A DNA stretch of 64,000 nucleotides from Pegoplata infirma (GCA_963921195.1 OY992537.1:131090694-131154693); one strand, 5' to 3'; counted from the first letter of the stretch, positions 45,511 through 57,106 are shown. Program-made: numbers and translations. Notes: generated by a model not told the origin, from the sequence alone.

Positions 45511-46761
45511 AGTACCGATTTGTGATTGCGTTTTACACTTATTAAAGATTTGACAAAATATAGATCTAATCGGTCCATGGGACCCATTTTCTGGGAAACT
45601 CTGGTGTAGGATATTATATAGTCGGTCTTGACCGACTATAATTTCCTTACTTGTTTTTTATGGGCTATCTACTAAAATTTTTTATTTTGGAAAATTTTCA
45701 GAAACCGTTCTGAAAGTTTTAATTTTTTAAAAAAGTCAATTTATCAAAAATCCGGCCGCATTTTTTTAAGTTTAGATGTTTGACTATTCACACAAAAACA
45801 TTCAAGAGGGTATTATTCGTATTTTTCGAGAAAATAGCATTTGAAGATTAGAATTCATAAAAATTCTAAAATTCTCTTGTATTTTGTAGTGTCAACACCG
45901 CGTATGAGTAACGAAAATTCATTGGTGTCGCAAATAGTCGTTACTCATACGCGGTGTTGACACAATAAAATACAAGAGAATTATAGAACTTTTCTAAAAT
46001 CCAATATTCAAATGCGATTTTTTCGAAAAATACAAAAAATGAACTCCTGATTTTTTTTTGTGGATAGACAAATATCTAAACTAAAAAAAAAAATAAAGAA
46101 AAAGGTGGCGGATTTTTGATAAATTGTTAAGGGGGCAAAAAGGGGTAAAATTTGGAATACAGGATCCTTTGGTAAAAAAAAACCGCCTGAAAGAAATTTT
46201 TTTTGTAAATTTAAATTCTAAGGGTCGTAAAATTAGTTTAAAAAAATGTGTACTTTTTGTCCTTTTCATATTTTATGAAATAACGATCCAGACTCTTAAT
46301 ATTTGTAATGAAGGATTCTTTGGTAAAAAAAACATTCCACAAAAATTACTTTTATGTGTATATATTTGGTCGTCCCGAAAATTATAATCTTTCGAATTTC
46401 GTGTCAGAATACCTGGCAATGGCCACTGAAGAGCTGATTGTGTGAAAATTTATAAGGAAATTTAGAAAGAGCGTCTTCAGTCTGTAACCAGAGAAAAAAT
46501 TACATCTTTTTAAAAAAAAAACTTCATGCCAGAATTTTTTGACCAAATCCAGCCAAATCCTTTTGGATTATTTTTAAAACAAAATTGTGGGGTTACTAAG
46601 AAGAAAATTTAAATTTACTTTAAATTTAAGGTAAAAACAGAAAAATAGAAAATGATTAATAGAAAATGAAATCGTGTGATTTTTTTGTCGATTACGATTA
46701 CGATTAATTGGTACGATAAATCTCGATTGCGATTACGATTTTAATCGTTTTGCAAACTCTA

Positions 46762-47045
46762 GTCTGGAGAGACCCATGTCAATAAGCCACCCAATACCAA
46801 GTTGAAATTATTACACAGCTCTACAAGCAATTCACTATTTCCTGTTATACGACCAGAATCATGTTTACCTATTACACTCTCTCTGTTGGTGTTGTCATTA
46901 CCGATCTAGGCATTAAAATCACCTAAAATCAATCATTTCGATATTTTGATGTCGCCATGAATATCTCAGCAGATTATCTCATCAGAAAATTTTCCATGGT
47001 AACATCGATAGAACAGAATAACACAACACACATTCTAACGATGCT
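46762..47045 (-). pseudogene. LINE endonuclease-domain relic
   Basis: On the minus strand the frame reads ILGDFNA-stop-IGNDNTNRE, then GKHDSGRITGNSELLVELCN and NFNLVLGG...TWVSPD. The GDFNA motif belongs to the APE-type endonuclease of non-LTR retrotransposons. An in-frame stop follows GDFNA. Same strand as the 43865-44120 relic, consistent with one LINE copy split by 44121-46761. Confidence 0.75.
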
Positions 47046-48060
47046 CCAATGAGTCAATAGAGTTGGATACCCTTTTGTCATTAATAAGCATCAACGTTCT
47101 TCTTTGGACACGGTCCAAAGGTTCCAAAATAGACTTTGAAGACTCTGTCAATACATGGAAGTTGTATTCTATCTTCGGTCGGATATAATTTCGAAATAGT
47201 ACTTAAATTTAACCTAAAAAGTACTTTTTTTAGCTCGACAGTACCAAAATTTATTAATTCTTTATAAAAGTTCTTAAATTGATGATATATCAATCTGAAT
47301 TAATTTTTTAAATTTCCGTTGAGTAAAAATGTTCTGTTTTGATATGAATCCCCTTTCACTTATTCCCTAAACGTTGAAATTTTTTCTCTTGCCCGGCTAT
47401 GAGTTAAGGTAATGTAATAGTTCGTCTTAGCAGGGAAAAGTAGGTGTGATCTGAAGAGTTGTACCAGAGCAGTTATCCCGAAAACCGCTCAACCTTTTTC
47501 TGAAATTATTTGATAATCAACATGACAAAATTAATAAAAATAATGTGTCGGAAGAAAATTCAAATTTTTGGTGGAAATTTTCTTAAAATCCAAAATTTTG
47601 ATCGAAGGGTGCCACGGGTTATAATGCACAAATTAGATTTAGCTTAAGTCAAGTTGAAATGAAAGATTGTCTCAAGCTCTAAGAAAGGGTCAATGGAAAA
47701 TAAATTTTACCATTATTTAAAAAAACTCCTGAACGTGGAAAAAAATGCAACTTTTTGGAAAATTTCAAACAGCGATATCCTGAAAGACACTATACAGCCC
47801 AAAAAAAGAGCTAGACTCCTAAAGTTTGGCACAAATATGTCTTATTTTCATAGGCTAGTTAAGTTCGGAGATGAGCAAAATCCGACCAGGGGGAAAAAGC
47901 TCCCGCTTAAATAATAAACCAACCGCTAAAAAAACTAAATTTTTTACAGGTTTTATTATACTTTTATTAAGCAAATGAAACATTTTAATGTCGGAAGACG
48001 TTCTAGGCCCTGCTCTTGAACCCCGTAGATTAGATTGTAGACGTGGATATTGAAAAATTA
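47046..48060. other. Mixed repeat debris upstream of UGT B
   Basis: 47500-47780 is the GATCGAAGGGTGCCACGGG dispersed repeat and 47790-48010 a HINE-like family 1 fragment (gctagactcctaaagtttggc, gagcaaaatccgacc). 47046-47490 is unassigned; it may be more of the LINE but I could not read a convincing frame. Confidence 0.45.
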
Positions 48061-48900
48061 CACCGCTCAACAAATCGAAGGTTTTTGGCTCCGGTTTGAA
48101 GTTTTTAAAGATTTTGACTCGCTGATTCCAAATCTGTGCTCCAAATTTTTCCATCACGTCTAGAAGTTTAATTATTCGCGATTGAAAATGCGAAAAACGC
48201 GATTTTTGCATTTTTTGAAAGCCTGCACAGCAGCCACTGGGTGGAATAAAAATCTGGTATAAAGCGTTACAGTAGAATTGAACTATGATCTCAAATATAT
48301 GATCAAAAAAGTTTGAAGTTTTTGCACTATTATTGGCCAAACATGTATTTTAAAAAAACACTGTGAAAGAATTAGAAAAAGCACCACTTTTAAAAGGCTC
48401 TAAAACAAAAACCAGATGATCAATCTTTACTGTGATGAGCTCAAAATTTAGGCAAAAGTTCATTCTTTCTTATAGACTTTTAAACCCATTAAAGATATCT
48501 TCCGGTTTGTACGAAAAATAACACAGAAAACTTAAATTTGTAAAATATTTATTTTTTTAGTTTTTCTTTGAAAAATATCCAAATGATAATGATAACAGAG
48601 TCATTTTAAAACGCAATTGTAATCCAACCAAACGCAATAATTAGAAAAAATGTTTTTCTATGTTGGAGACCAAAGACAAATTATACTTTTGCGCTATATA
48701 CCAGATTTGTATTCCACTCAATGGCTGCTGTACAGGCTTTCAAATAATGCAAAAATCGTAATTTTTCGCATTTTTAACCGTGAATAACTAAAAATCTGGA
48801 CGTGATGGAAAAATTTGGAATACAGATTTGGAATCAGGAGATCAAAGTCTACTAAAATTGATCACCAGAATTTAAACCGGAAAATGACTGTTGAGCGGTG
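48061..48900. mobile_element. 840-bp TA-flanked palindromic element, CACCGCTCAACA ends
   Basis: CACCGCTCAACA and TGTTGAGCGGTG are perfect inverses, with TA immediately outside (48059-48060, 48901-48902). The arms (GATTCCAAATCTGTGCTCCAAATTT, CACGTCTAGA / inverse) are long, and the centre lies near 48480. An old partial relative is at 30690-30850. Confidence 0.88.
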
Positions 48901-48908
48901 TAATCACC

Positions 48909-49113
48909 GTTTTTACTTACAGAACAAAAATAAATGCCTTTAAAAATTAAATGTTAATGAAAGTCTTTATTTTTTAGTGTGTTATTTTTGAAACAAAGGA
49001 CAGAAGTAGTCATTAATAAAAACAAAAACAAATGTTTTTTCTTTTAAAAACGACTAAAAGTAAAACTTTTTAAATAAACTACAAACAGTTAATGGCAAAA
49101 TTTTTTGAGTGGA
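48909..49113. mobile_element. Half-copy of the 43041-type palindromic element
   Basis: It is the inverse of 43041-43255: AAAAATTAAATGTTAATGAA, 'ctttattttttagtgtgtta', 'aaggacagaagtagtcatta' and AAATTTTTTGAGTG at the end. It abuts the previous element, 330 bp upstream of the UGT B start. Confidence 0.8.
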
Positions 49114-49301
49114 TCGGAAAAACTCCGTTTTCGCCATACAAAAAATGTCGCTCTAATGTCCCATATATAATCGGTACATATTTGGACTGGGGACCCATAT
49201 TGCAGCAAATTATAGTCAGTCTTACTAACTACAATTCTCTTGTGATATTTGTTTACTAAAATCTGTTTAGCAGCTTTGTCATACTCTAACTCGTATGTCA
49301 A

Positions 49302-49410
49302 AATAAAGTCTCTCGAAAAGTGCGTTTTTCACAAAAGTTAAGATATGGATTATTAATCGAAAACTGCTTAAATTCACCAACCCACGCTGATTAAACTGTT
49401 AGTATATAAT
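49302..49410 (+). promoter_or_regulatory. UGT B promoter block
   Basis: TATATAAT at 49403-49410, 36-43 bp before the ATG, preceded by CTGTTAG and a changed GATA-like site (CTGATTAAAC). About 100 bp further upstream, from AAAATAAAGTCTCTCG through GATATGGATTAT to ACCCACGC, is shared with the UGT C promoter and only partly with UGT A. Confidence 0.75.
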
Positions 49411-49445
49411 TAAAACTGGCACGTGTAACATCGACGAAAACGACA

Positions 49446-50140
49446 ATGGGCCAAAGAAAATTATCGATTTTAAATGTATTCCTGATCGTGTCATGGCAAA
49501 TGACAACTCAAGTAAATGGTGCCAATATTTTGGGTCTGTTTACAAGTCACAGCCCCTCTCACTTAATTGTTCATATGTCGATAGCTAAAGTTTTAGCTGA
49601 ACAGGGTCACAATGTAACCGTAGTTGCATCTCAAGTACCCAAAGTTAATCATGAGAAGATCAATATGATTATAATACCACCCACCGAAGAACAAGAACAA
49701 CAAAGTAATGAAATAGTAGCTCAAATGACTAACAACAAAAACAATTTACTAACAAAAGTACGAAACTTTTTCGGATCCATACAATTCTTTATTGAATTAC
49801 AAGCTCAGACTTTACAAGATTCTCGGTTTACGGTTCTATACGATAATCCAGATACAAAATTTGATTTAGTTATACATGGATATTTCATTAACTCTTATCA
49901 ACTTGGTGTTGCCGCTAAATTTAAAGCACCCCTAATTGTTAGTTGGCTGGGCCCTACAATGCAATTTACTAATGATATGGTTGGTAATCCAAATGAGGTG
50001 TCATATGTACCAGATATTAAAATGGCCCTTAAATTGGGAGAAAAAATGAACTTTTTACACCGTCTTCAGAATATTTTTTCGAATATAATGTTTAGGCTAT
50101 TCAAGGCAATGCTTGATTATCGTATGAAAGCTTTTTACAA
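49446..50140 (+). CDS. UGT B exon 1
   Basis: The start MGQRKLS matches UGT C. The donor TTTACAA|GTAAGT is at 50140/50141 with two codon bases carried over. Encodes signal peptide and acceptor domain. Confidence 0.93.
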
Positions 50141-53100
50141 GTAAGTTTTTTTTCGAATTAATAACATATTTATTGTAATGATGGTATTTCATTAAAATCC
50201 GTAGAGCACTCTTTCCTAATGATGGAACATTCCCCTCTTTGAGTGATATGGAAAAGAATGTATCATTGGTATTTTGTAATAGTCACTTTTCTGAAGGCCC
50301 CATTAGACCTAATGTACCTGCTATTGTAGAAATTGGTGGTATACAAATTAAAGATACACCTGATCCATTACCAGAGGTAAGTAAAACAAAAATTGTAAAA
50401 TCGGAGCCCAATTAAAAATATAAACATATGGGGCATTCCATGTCAAATCGGACACTTTGAAAGATTTTCCCAATTTGTTTACAGTTTTTAGTACCCTTCG
50501 AAAGATTTTTCGTGGTAAATTTTCAGATTTTTTTGATCTTTTAAAAATTGGTAGTTTGTTCCTTTACTTAAAATTCTTTTACTCATAACTTCTTCAATAA
50601 TGGTCCAAATTTCAAATTTTTTTTTTAAAAAATCCCAAAAAATTCTTAAAAGCGCTCTAGTATGAGATTTTTAAGTTTTAAAATTTAAATCTCATTTTTG
50701 AAAATGTTTGTACTCTTCGATTTTTTTGATTTTTTGATTTTTTTTTAAAGTACGTAAAAAAAGAAAAATTTTGAAAAAAAAAATTGAAATTTGGACCATT
50801 ATTGAAGAATTTATGAGTAAAAGATGTTTGAGTAAAGGAACAAACTACCAATTTTTAAAAATTCGATATCTTTTGAACGGGTCATCAAAAAAATCTGAAA
50901 ATTTACCACGAAGGAGTTTTCAAAGGGTACTAAAAACTGTAAACAAATTGAGAAAATCTAAAAAAAAATTTTTCAAAGTGTCCGATATGACATGGGATTC
51001 CCCATATGTAGCAATATATGTATAACTTAATACAAACATATTAAATAGTATGTGATTACACAGTCCGACAAATTTCAAATTTTGGTTGTACCAAGAACCG
51101 GACCAAAAAATTCTGAGTGTTGGGCCGAAAATAAAATACCCGTGTCTCCCAGTTTTTCTAGCTAAATTCGCGTTTAAAATTTGTTAAAAGAGTTAAATTA
51201 TATTGCTTTCATTATTTTTCAGAAAAATATGAACTAAAACGATAGAAAAAATCTTTATTTTTATTATTTTTTTCACAAATTTAGTTTATTTTCACATTTA
51301 TAGTACTTTGCCTGACCAATATCGAAATGTTAGTCTGGGACCCCATAAAGTATATGGGGCATTTTCCCAAATTGGACACTTTGAAAAAAAAAAACATTTT
51401 TTTATTGTTCCCATCATTAGTTACAGTTAATATTACTCTTCGGAAACAAGCACCTGGTAAATTTTTAGCTTTATTTCAGACCTCTTTAAAATGGTCCAAA
51501 TTTATATTTTTTTTTTTAAGTTTTTGTTTTTTTACGTAAATATAATTTTTATGGGAGCCCATTTAGAGAGTGGAGATATGGGGTAGGTATGTTTTGAAAA
51601 AATGTTAGGGGTAATAACACAGTGCAACAACTAAAATCGAAATAGGATGAAACCTAAAGCAAATGAAAGTTGACAAAACTCATAACAAAACCCTATTTTT
51701 TTTTAATTCAGCGCTAGATTTTAAACACTCATTTGAAGTTTATTTTTTTTTTTTTATTATACAGTCAAACTCGGTTATAACAAATTCTCGCTTATAACGA
51801 ACTAATTCTAAAGTCCCGGCGGTTTGGCAACTATTTTCACACAAAATACTTTTTTTATTACGAACTCGGTTACATCGAATTCTCGGTTATAACGAACTGT
51901 TTATTATGGTCCCACAAATAAAATTTCATGTAAATGTGACTTATTTTAAAGTTGTCAGCACATCGGGTTCATCCGCTATAGCGCGCTATGAGTTGTCAAA
52001 TATGTCCGAAAGTGCGATTTTTTGTATTTAAAATCTTCAATCTAAAAAAGAAAATTAAGATTTTGACCTACATATACCCAAAGTATTTTTTCACTGTAAC
52101 ACAGTGTTATTAATCAGTGAACTATTCTTAGAACGATGTTCATCCGTCTGTCTGTCCGTCTGTCTGCGGAGGACACGATTCAGTCCAAAACAAAAGAGCT
52201 AGAGTTCTGAAGTTTAGCACGAATATGCTGGTTAAGTTCGAAAATGGGTAAAATTGGACCAGGGGGAAAAATTTCGTCCCTAAAGAACTAAACTTTTTTT
52301 ATTTTTGTTTAAAAAATTAAAAATTTTTATGTCAAAAAAAGTTCAAAGTCCTGCACTTGGACCCAGGGGATGAGAACATTTGTTTTTTTTTTTCATCCCG
52401 CCCTTTTTGTGAGTGTGATATAAAAAAATTGTTTAAATAATAATAAAATTGCATTACCCTGTCCAAATTTTATAATTGATAATTTATTTACTTATTGGAA
52501 GGTATAAACGATTCGCTGCTGCCGAATTTAACACTCTCACTTGTTGTTATTAAAATTAACTCTTCAAAAATCATAATATGAATATGCCATTTCATCAGAA
52601 ATATTTTCAACACAACATGTTAATGTTATTAATAAATATTGATTGTGATTATCAGGGAAACCAAAAATATGCAGTATCATGTTTTTTCCTGTGCATTTTA
52701 TTGATTAATGGGTAAGGTATTTATCCGTTTCGGAAGTTTTCAAGAAATCTGGCATTTTCAAGCATATTTTTGCATATTTTAGCCTTAAGAGCATATTTTT
52801 GCATATTTTAGGTTTAAGAGCATATTTTAGCATAAGAGCATATTTTTAGAGCATATTTTCAATTTTTAGAGCATTTTTCAACTTATAAGAGCATTTTTTT
52901 ACATTTTTAGAGCATTTTTTTTTAATTTTTAGAGCATTCTTTTCCAATTTTTTTTATGACAACATTTATTTTTAAATTTTTTATCGTAAAAGGATGTTTT
53001 TTTCAGCAATTACGGAATTGTGACGATTGATTCCCCTTTGGCCTGTTCTTGCTTCATATCGGTATATGAAACTATGTTTTCTTTAGTTTCAGCAACTTGG

Positions 53101-55187
53101 TAGAAAATATTAAGGCAAATATTTTTGTAGAACATATTTAACCCTCTAACTACCGCACATAACGGTATTTGGAGGGTATTTTCTCTAACAAATTGTAAAA
53201 AACACCGAAAACAAGTAAAAAAGTTAAATTCGGCCTTGCCGAATGTAGTGATACCCTCCACAATTTCAAAAAGATTATTGCATATTTTTTAAAAAGAAAT
53301 TACTTTTGAAAAAAATTTCCGCGAAAAAAAAATTTTGGTAAAAAAAAAATCCGCGATTTTTTTTTTCTTTTTTTGTCAAAAAATATGTTCGCACTTGTTT
53401 AAATACCATTTGGTGTTCAATTATGTTCACATATGTCAACCAGCAGCCGAATTAAAGCATTTTGTATTTTTAGGTGTACTAAAATTTTTGATATGTCCTT
53501 GCATTTTGATTCATAACTTTTGAACCGTTAAACTGATATCGATCAAATTCTCTTCCAAACTTCTCGGGAGAACTTCCAATGAATATGTTAAGTTTTTGTC
53601 ATATCCGTGTAGTATTTTGGTCGTGATCACATTTTCCACAGACAGACAGACGGACATCGCTAGAATGTCTTAAAATCGATCGGGCATCATGAATATATAT
53701 ACTTTATGGTGTCCCAGACCGATATTTCGATGAGTTACAAACGGAATGACAAACTTATATATACCGTCTATCACTAAGTGAAGGGTATAAAAAGGGGACA
53801 TAATTTTTTTAAGAGCATATTTTTATGGTTTTTAGAGCATATTTTCCGTTTTATAGGGCATTTTTTAAGCGCATAAAACGTGTTTTTTAGAGCATATTTT
53901 TGGTTTCCCTGGTGATTATGTTTCAAAAAGATAAGATAACTCAATATTTAGTACATAAAATCTGATTATTATAATTTTATTAAATCAAAGTACCCGGCGT
54001 TGTCCGATAATTAAAAAATCAATTTCTGAGATGTGTAAAAGTTGCAATTTAAAAATATTATTCTGGTTCTAAAAGTAGAAATTTTAAGTTTATTTTGAAA
54101 GATATCGCGGATTAAAAAACACACAGCGAAAAAAATAAATATGTCACCTCCTTTAAAAAATTTAAAAAAAAAACAGTTTGTTATTATCGCCAAGAAATTT
54201 TTCTGAAAAAAAACACAAGAGAAATGTGTACCAAAAAATTTTGTAAATTCCACTTATCCTAAAGCTACGTTCACAATGTCGGAGTCAATCCAATCCACAG
54301 CACAGATGAAATGTTAACTGTGCAAAATGTAGATTGGAGTTCTGTAAGATTCTATATACATATACCTATTAAAACCTTTATTATCAAAAAAATACTTAAA
54401 GTTTTTATTAAAAATCCATCTCTTTCAGGACATCGCTAAATTTCTTGACAGTGCCCAAGAACATGGTGCCATACTCTTTAGTTTAGGTTCCAATCTTAAA
54501 GGTTCCAACATTAATCCGGAAACTTCTACAAACATTTATAGTGTTTTGTCTAAATTGAAACAAAAAGTTATTTGGAAATGGGATGATTTGGAAAATACTC
54601 CAGGTAAATCTGCCAATATACTATACATAAAATGGATGCCCCAAGATGATATATTGGCTCATCCCAATATGAAATTATTTATTACACATGCCGGTAAGGG
54701 AGGTGTAGCTGAGGCACAATATCACGGTGTTCCCATGGTTGCCTTACCCGTCTTTGCAGATCAACATACCAATGCTAATAAAATGGAAAATGCTGGATAT
54801 GGTCGACAATTGGAATTGTTAACCTTAACTCAGGAGGAATTTCATGCTGCTATCAATGAAGTCCTTAATAATCCTCAGTATCAAAAAAATGTGCAAACAT
54901 TTTCGAAACTTTATCGTGATCGTCCTATGACAGCACGTCAAAATGTTGCATATTGGACGGACTATGTGCTGCGTCATAACGGTGCTGCCCATATGCAAAG
55001 TCCATTAGTTCATATGAATTCCATAGAAAGCATGAATTTGGATGTATACTTATTTTTATTGACGGTCTTGTATGTTCTCTACAGAATCTTTAAATTGATT
55101 TTAATGTTTGTTTGGTCCAAATTATGTAAAAAGAATTCGACGTCTAACAAAAATACCAAGAAAGGCAAAAAAATCAAATTCCAATAA
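49446..55187 (+). CDS. UDP-glycosyltransferase B (three exons)
   Basis: Joining 49446-50140, 50205-50376 and 54429-55187 gives 1626 nt and a 541-residue protein with no break. It carries the same elements as UGT A: a signal peptide ending at VNG-A, SPSHL with the catalytic His, KFDLVI with the partner Asp, the donor-binding run WMPQDDILAHPN ... LFITHAGKGG ... HGVPMVALPVFADQ, a C-terminal membrane helix and a KIKFQ tail (KxKxx ER retrieval). Its closest relative here is UGT C (2 of 58 differences in exon 2). Differences from A and C in exon 1 cluster in residues 80-110 and 190-235, which in UGTs face the acceptor pocket or membrane, so substrate preference may differ (inference). Intron 1 is only 64 nt; intron 2 is 4052 nt of nested elements. 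Confidence 0.93.
50205..50376 (+). CDS. UGT B exon 2
   Basis: The acceptor is AATCCGTAG ending at 50204; using the alternative AG two bases later would break the frame. The 172 nt encode ALFPNDGTFPSLSD to IQIKDTPDPLPE; donor CAGAG|GTAAGT. Confidence 0.93.
50429..51004. mobile_element. 576-bp foldback, TGGGGCATTCC ends, in UGT B intron 2
   Basis: The left TGGGGCATTCCATGTCAAAT and the inverse of the right TGGGGAATCCCATGTCATAT are flanked by TA; inner arms include CGGACACTTTGAAA / TTTCAAAGTGTCCG and CCACGA...TTTTCAGATTTTT. Same termini as 31179-39496; a half-copy starts near 51353. Confidence 0.8.
51005..51761. repeat. Repeat fragments in UGT B intron 2
   Basis: 51058-51140 resembles the left end of 8947-9377 (TACACAGTCC, 'ccaagaaccggacc'); 51325-51540 carries HINE-like and TGGGGCATT fragments; 51545-51605 a GGGTAGGTATGTT unit; 51615-51720 a CACAGTGCAACAACTAA fragment of the 24228 type. 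Confidence 0.55.
51762..51910 (+). mobile_element. pogo/Tigger-like transposon end
   Basis: After TA, CAGTCAAACTCGGTTATAAC is followed by a second and third copy of TTCTCGSTTATAACGAACT. A CAGT terminus, TA target and such subterminal repeats are typical of insect pogo/Tigger elements (from memory of the group). The opposite end and a transposase are not seen. Confidence 0.6.
52083..52547 (+). mobile_element. HINE-like family 1 copy in UGT B intron 2
   Basis: 5' end degraded; CCGTCTGTCTGTCCGTCTG run, gagctagag, ggtaaaattggacc, then GGAAGGTATAAACG, a decayed hairpin (ATTCGCTGCTGCCGAAT) and CTCTCACTTGTT. Confidence 0.55.
52653..53911. mobile_element. hAT-like element with 20-bp ends and perfect 8-bp duplication
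   Basis: The left end CAGGGAAACCAAAAATATGC and the inverse of the right end are identical over 20 bp. GTGATTAT lies directly outside both ends (52645-52652 and 53912-53919). Both subterminal regions are arrays of AGAGCATATTTT in opposite senses (52690-52945; 53810-53900). A HINE-like copy (about 53205-53795) is nested inside. No transposase. Confidence 0.92.
53205..53795 (-). mobile_element. HINE-like family 1 copy nested in the hAT-like element
   Basis: Read on the minus strand it ends with TGGAGGGTATCACTACATTC, hairpin ATTCGGCAAGGCCGAAT, TTTTTTACTTGTTTT at 53205, and starts with the TACCCTTCACTTAGTGATAG 5' end near 53795. Confidence 0.75.
53912..54428. other. End of UGT B intron 2
   Basis: It continues the pre-insertion sequence related to 30310-30370 and then AT-rich DNA; apart from the exon 3 acceptor tract I see nothing. 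Confidence 0.4.
54429..55187 (+). CDS. UGT B exon 3
   Basis: The acceptor is TCTCTTTCAG ending at 54428. 759 nt, the same length as UGT A exon 3; encodes DIAKFLDSAQEHGAILF through the donor-binding signature to a TAA stop (55185-55187). Confidence 0.93.
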   Translation, partial: DIAKFLDSAQEHGAILFSLGSNLKGSNINPETSTNIYSVLSKLKQKVIWKWDDLENTPGKSANILYIKWMPQDDILAHPNMKLFITHAGKGGVAEAQYHGVPMVALPVFADQHTNANKMENAGYGRQLELLTLTQEEFHAAINEVLNNPQYQKNVQTFSKLYRDRPMTARQNVAYWTDYVLRHNGAAHMQSPLVHMNSIESMNLDVYLFLLTVLYVLYRIFKLILMFVWSKLCKKNSTSNKNTKKGKKIKFQ

Positions 55188-55242
55188 AGTCCTAATAAGA
55201 GAATATTTATGTGATATTTGTGTTAAATTTTTGTTGTTATTA

Positions 55243-55248
55243 AATAAA
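55243..55248 (+). promoter_or_regulatory. Poly(A) signal of UGT B
   Basis: AATAAA 56 nt after the stop, in the same TTAAATAAATC context as in UGT A. Confidence 0.7.
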
Positions 55249-55322
55249 TCCTTATTAATTATGTACAGGGTGTTTCATTTAGAGCGGGAAGATTTTGAAT
55301 TAGAATACAAGAGGTATTGACA

Positions 55323-56302
55323 CACTGATAGAAATGTGTACATGACAATAATGAAAATCTACATTAATGTTATGAAAAATGACGTTAAAAAGGAACCTAT
55401 GCAGGGTTTCGTTGAATTAATGAAATGGGTATCATAAAATGTAATTGCAAGAACAGGTTTCATTAAATTAATGAAAATTGTTCATACAAAATATAAATTG
55501 TATTTAATGAAAATGTTTCATTACTTTAATGAAAAAAGTATTTAATTCCTATGAAATACTTTCATTGAATAAATCCTACTTTTTATTTTTGAAATGAAAT
55601 ACTTTCGTTGAATAAATGTTACTTTAATTTTTAAAATGAAATATATGTATGAAATTGTAAAGATCTTTTTATAGAATTAAAAATAATAAAAAAATGTTTT
55701 CACTTAGTTTTCTCGCACAAAATTTTACTCCAACCTTAACTTGGAATACATAATTAAAACCACGAACTAATATAAAACATCACAAAAATTAGTTAATAAA
55801 TAATTTAGTTTTTATTTTAAATTTCGTAAAAAAATCTGAAAAAATCACAAAATAACCAAGTTAAAAAAACACTTTCACATATTTTTAATTTTATCTATAG
55901 ATTTCACTCAGTTTTCTCACACAAAATTTTACTATAACGTTTACTTTTAATACATAAGTAAAACCCCGTAATAATTTAAAACAACGTGAGTTTAATAAAT
56001 ACTTATTAAATTTCGTAAAAAAATCTTAGAAAAAATCACGCTCTGATCAGCTGTTTTTTGCGCGCGTAAACTAACAGACTAAACAGACGCGACACGACAA
56101 TTGTCAAAAAAACAGAAAATTTTGTAAACAAAACTTAATGAAATTTTTTAATGAAACTACGAAATTTAATGAATCAAAATTAATGAATATCTTGCACAAT
56201 ATGTATGAAATTTCATTCAGCATATGAAAAATTTCATTGTTGCAATGAACCAACGTTAATGAATTCCATTCATTAGTGATATGAAGCGTTTTTCTATCAG
56301 TG
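55323..56302. mobile_element. Palindromic element with CACTGATAGAAA ends
   Basis: CACTGATAGAAA and TTTCTATCAGTG are exact inverses; CA lies outside both (55321-55322, 56303-56304). The interior repeats TTCATTAAATTAATGAAA and AATGAAACATTTTCATT words in both orientations and contains two direct copies of 'agttttctcrcacaaaattttact'. Confidence 0.8.
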
Positions 56303-56320
56303 CAAAGTTATGTTGCAGTA

Positions 56321-56753
56321 CACTGAAAGAATTTTGTTCATTGTGGCTATGAAAACGTACATTGATTCTATGAAAAAAAATCATTTGAAGTGAACCAATG
56401 ATGACCTTCATAGAATATATGATACAAATTCATAGAAACCAGAAACCTATGAAAACCTATTTGTTTATATTTTTCAATATATTTATTGAACTTTTTTAAT
56501 ATTTGTTACATTATTTTAATTATCAAAAAAAAAATTAAAAGGCATATTGGTGACATTTTCTTTTATGAATGGCATTCATTAATTCTATGATTTGTTTTTT
56601 CTATGAATTTAATAAAATCTATGAATAAAATTCTATGAAATATTTCACAATACTAATGAATATTCATTCAGCCAATGAATTGTTTCAAAGATTCTATGAA
56701 TTTGGTTTTATGAAATTTTTTCATAGATATTATGAACAATTATTCTTTCAGTG
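56321..56753. mobile_element. 433-bp TA-flanked palindromic MITE, CACTGAAAGAATT ends
   Basis: CACTGAAAGAATT / the inverse ATTCTTTCAGTG, with TA on both sides (56319-56320, 56754-56755). The interior is many copies of TCTATGAA/TTCATAGA. It interrupts older sequence 18 bp after the previous element. That older host (55256 TACAGGGTGTTTCATTT ... 56754-56860) may be a mariner-type 5' region. Confidence 0.85.
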
Positions 56754-56859
56754 TAGTTTTTAGTCACCGATGCCAAATCACCAGGGCAAGTAATACAATT
56801 GAGCGCACTTGGTTTGCTGTCACGTTGCGAACCAAAAATCATCAGTAGCGACTAGTGCC

Positions 56860-57106
56860 CCCCATTTCCCGGTTCTCGGTATTCCCGGAAATACCGATAT
56901 ATTCCCGGGAATACCGGTATTCCCGGTTTTTATGGTGTTTTTCACATGTTTTGTATTTTTTTTGTTAAATGCGAAGAAAAAATATTAATTATACAAAATT
57001 TTACAAAATATGCATATCGGTAGTCCCGGGAATACCGTCAGAACTGGAACCGGGAATACCGGTATTCCCGGGAATACCGGGAATAATTCAAGAACCTGGA
57101 AACCGG
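56860..57106. repeat. CCGGGAATACCGG palindrome-rich block
   Basis: Two clusters of overlapping CCGGGAATACCGGTATTCCC words (56870-56935 and 57025-57095) in inverse relation around an AT-rich spacer. It resembles the subterminal parts of a small hAT-type element but I could not fix ends or duplication. Confidence 0.55.

Larger units (their letters stand above)
44121..46761. mobile_element. Inverted-end element (TAGAGTTTGCAAA) interrupting a LINE
   Basis: It begins TAGAGTTTGCAAATAATCG and ends CGTTTTGCAAACTCTA; both subterminal regions repeat CGATTACGATTA. LINE relics of the same strand lie directly on both sides. No 8-bp duplication is seen, but about 600 codons of LINE are missing across the junction, so a deletion may have removed it. 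Inside: a Helitron 5' part, a TTATTTCATT tandem array, a family-2 HINE-like end, a foldback at 45732-46125 (ACACCGCGTATGAGTAACG / CGTTACTCATACGCGGTGT). Confidence 0.65.

Noticed and set aside
44121..46761. 8-bp target duplication for this element
   Set aside because: The flanks (atttccat and gtctggag) do not match; the element call rests on inverted ends only.
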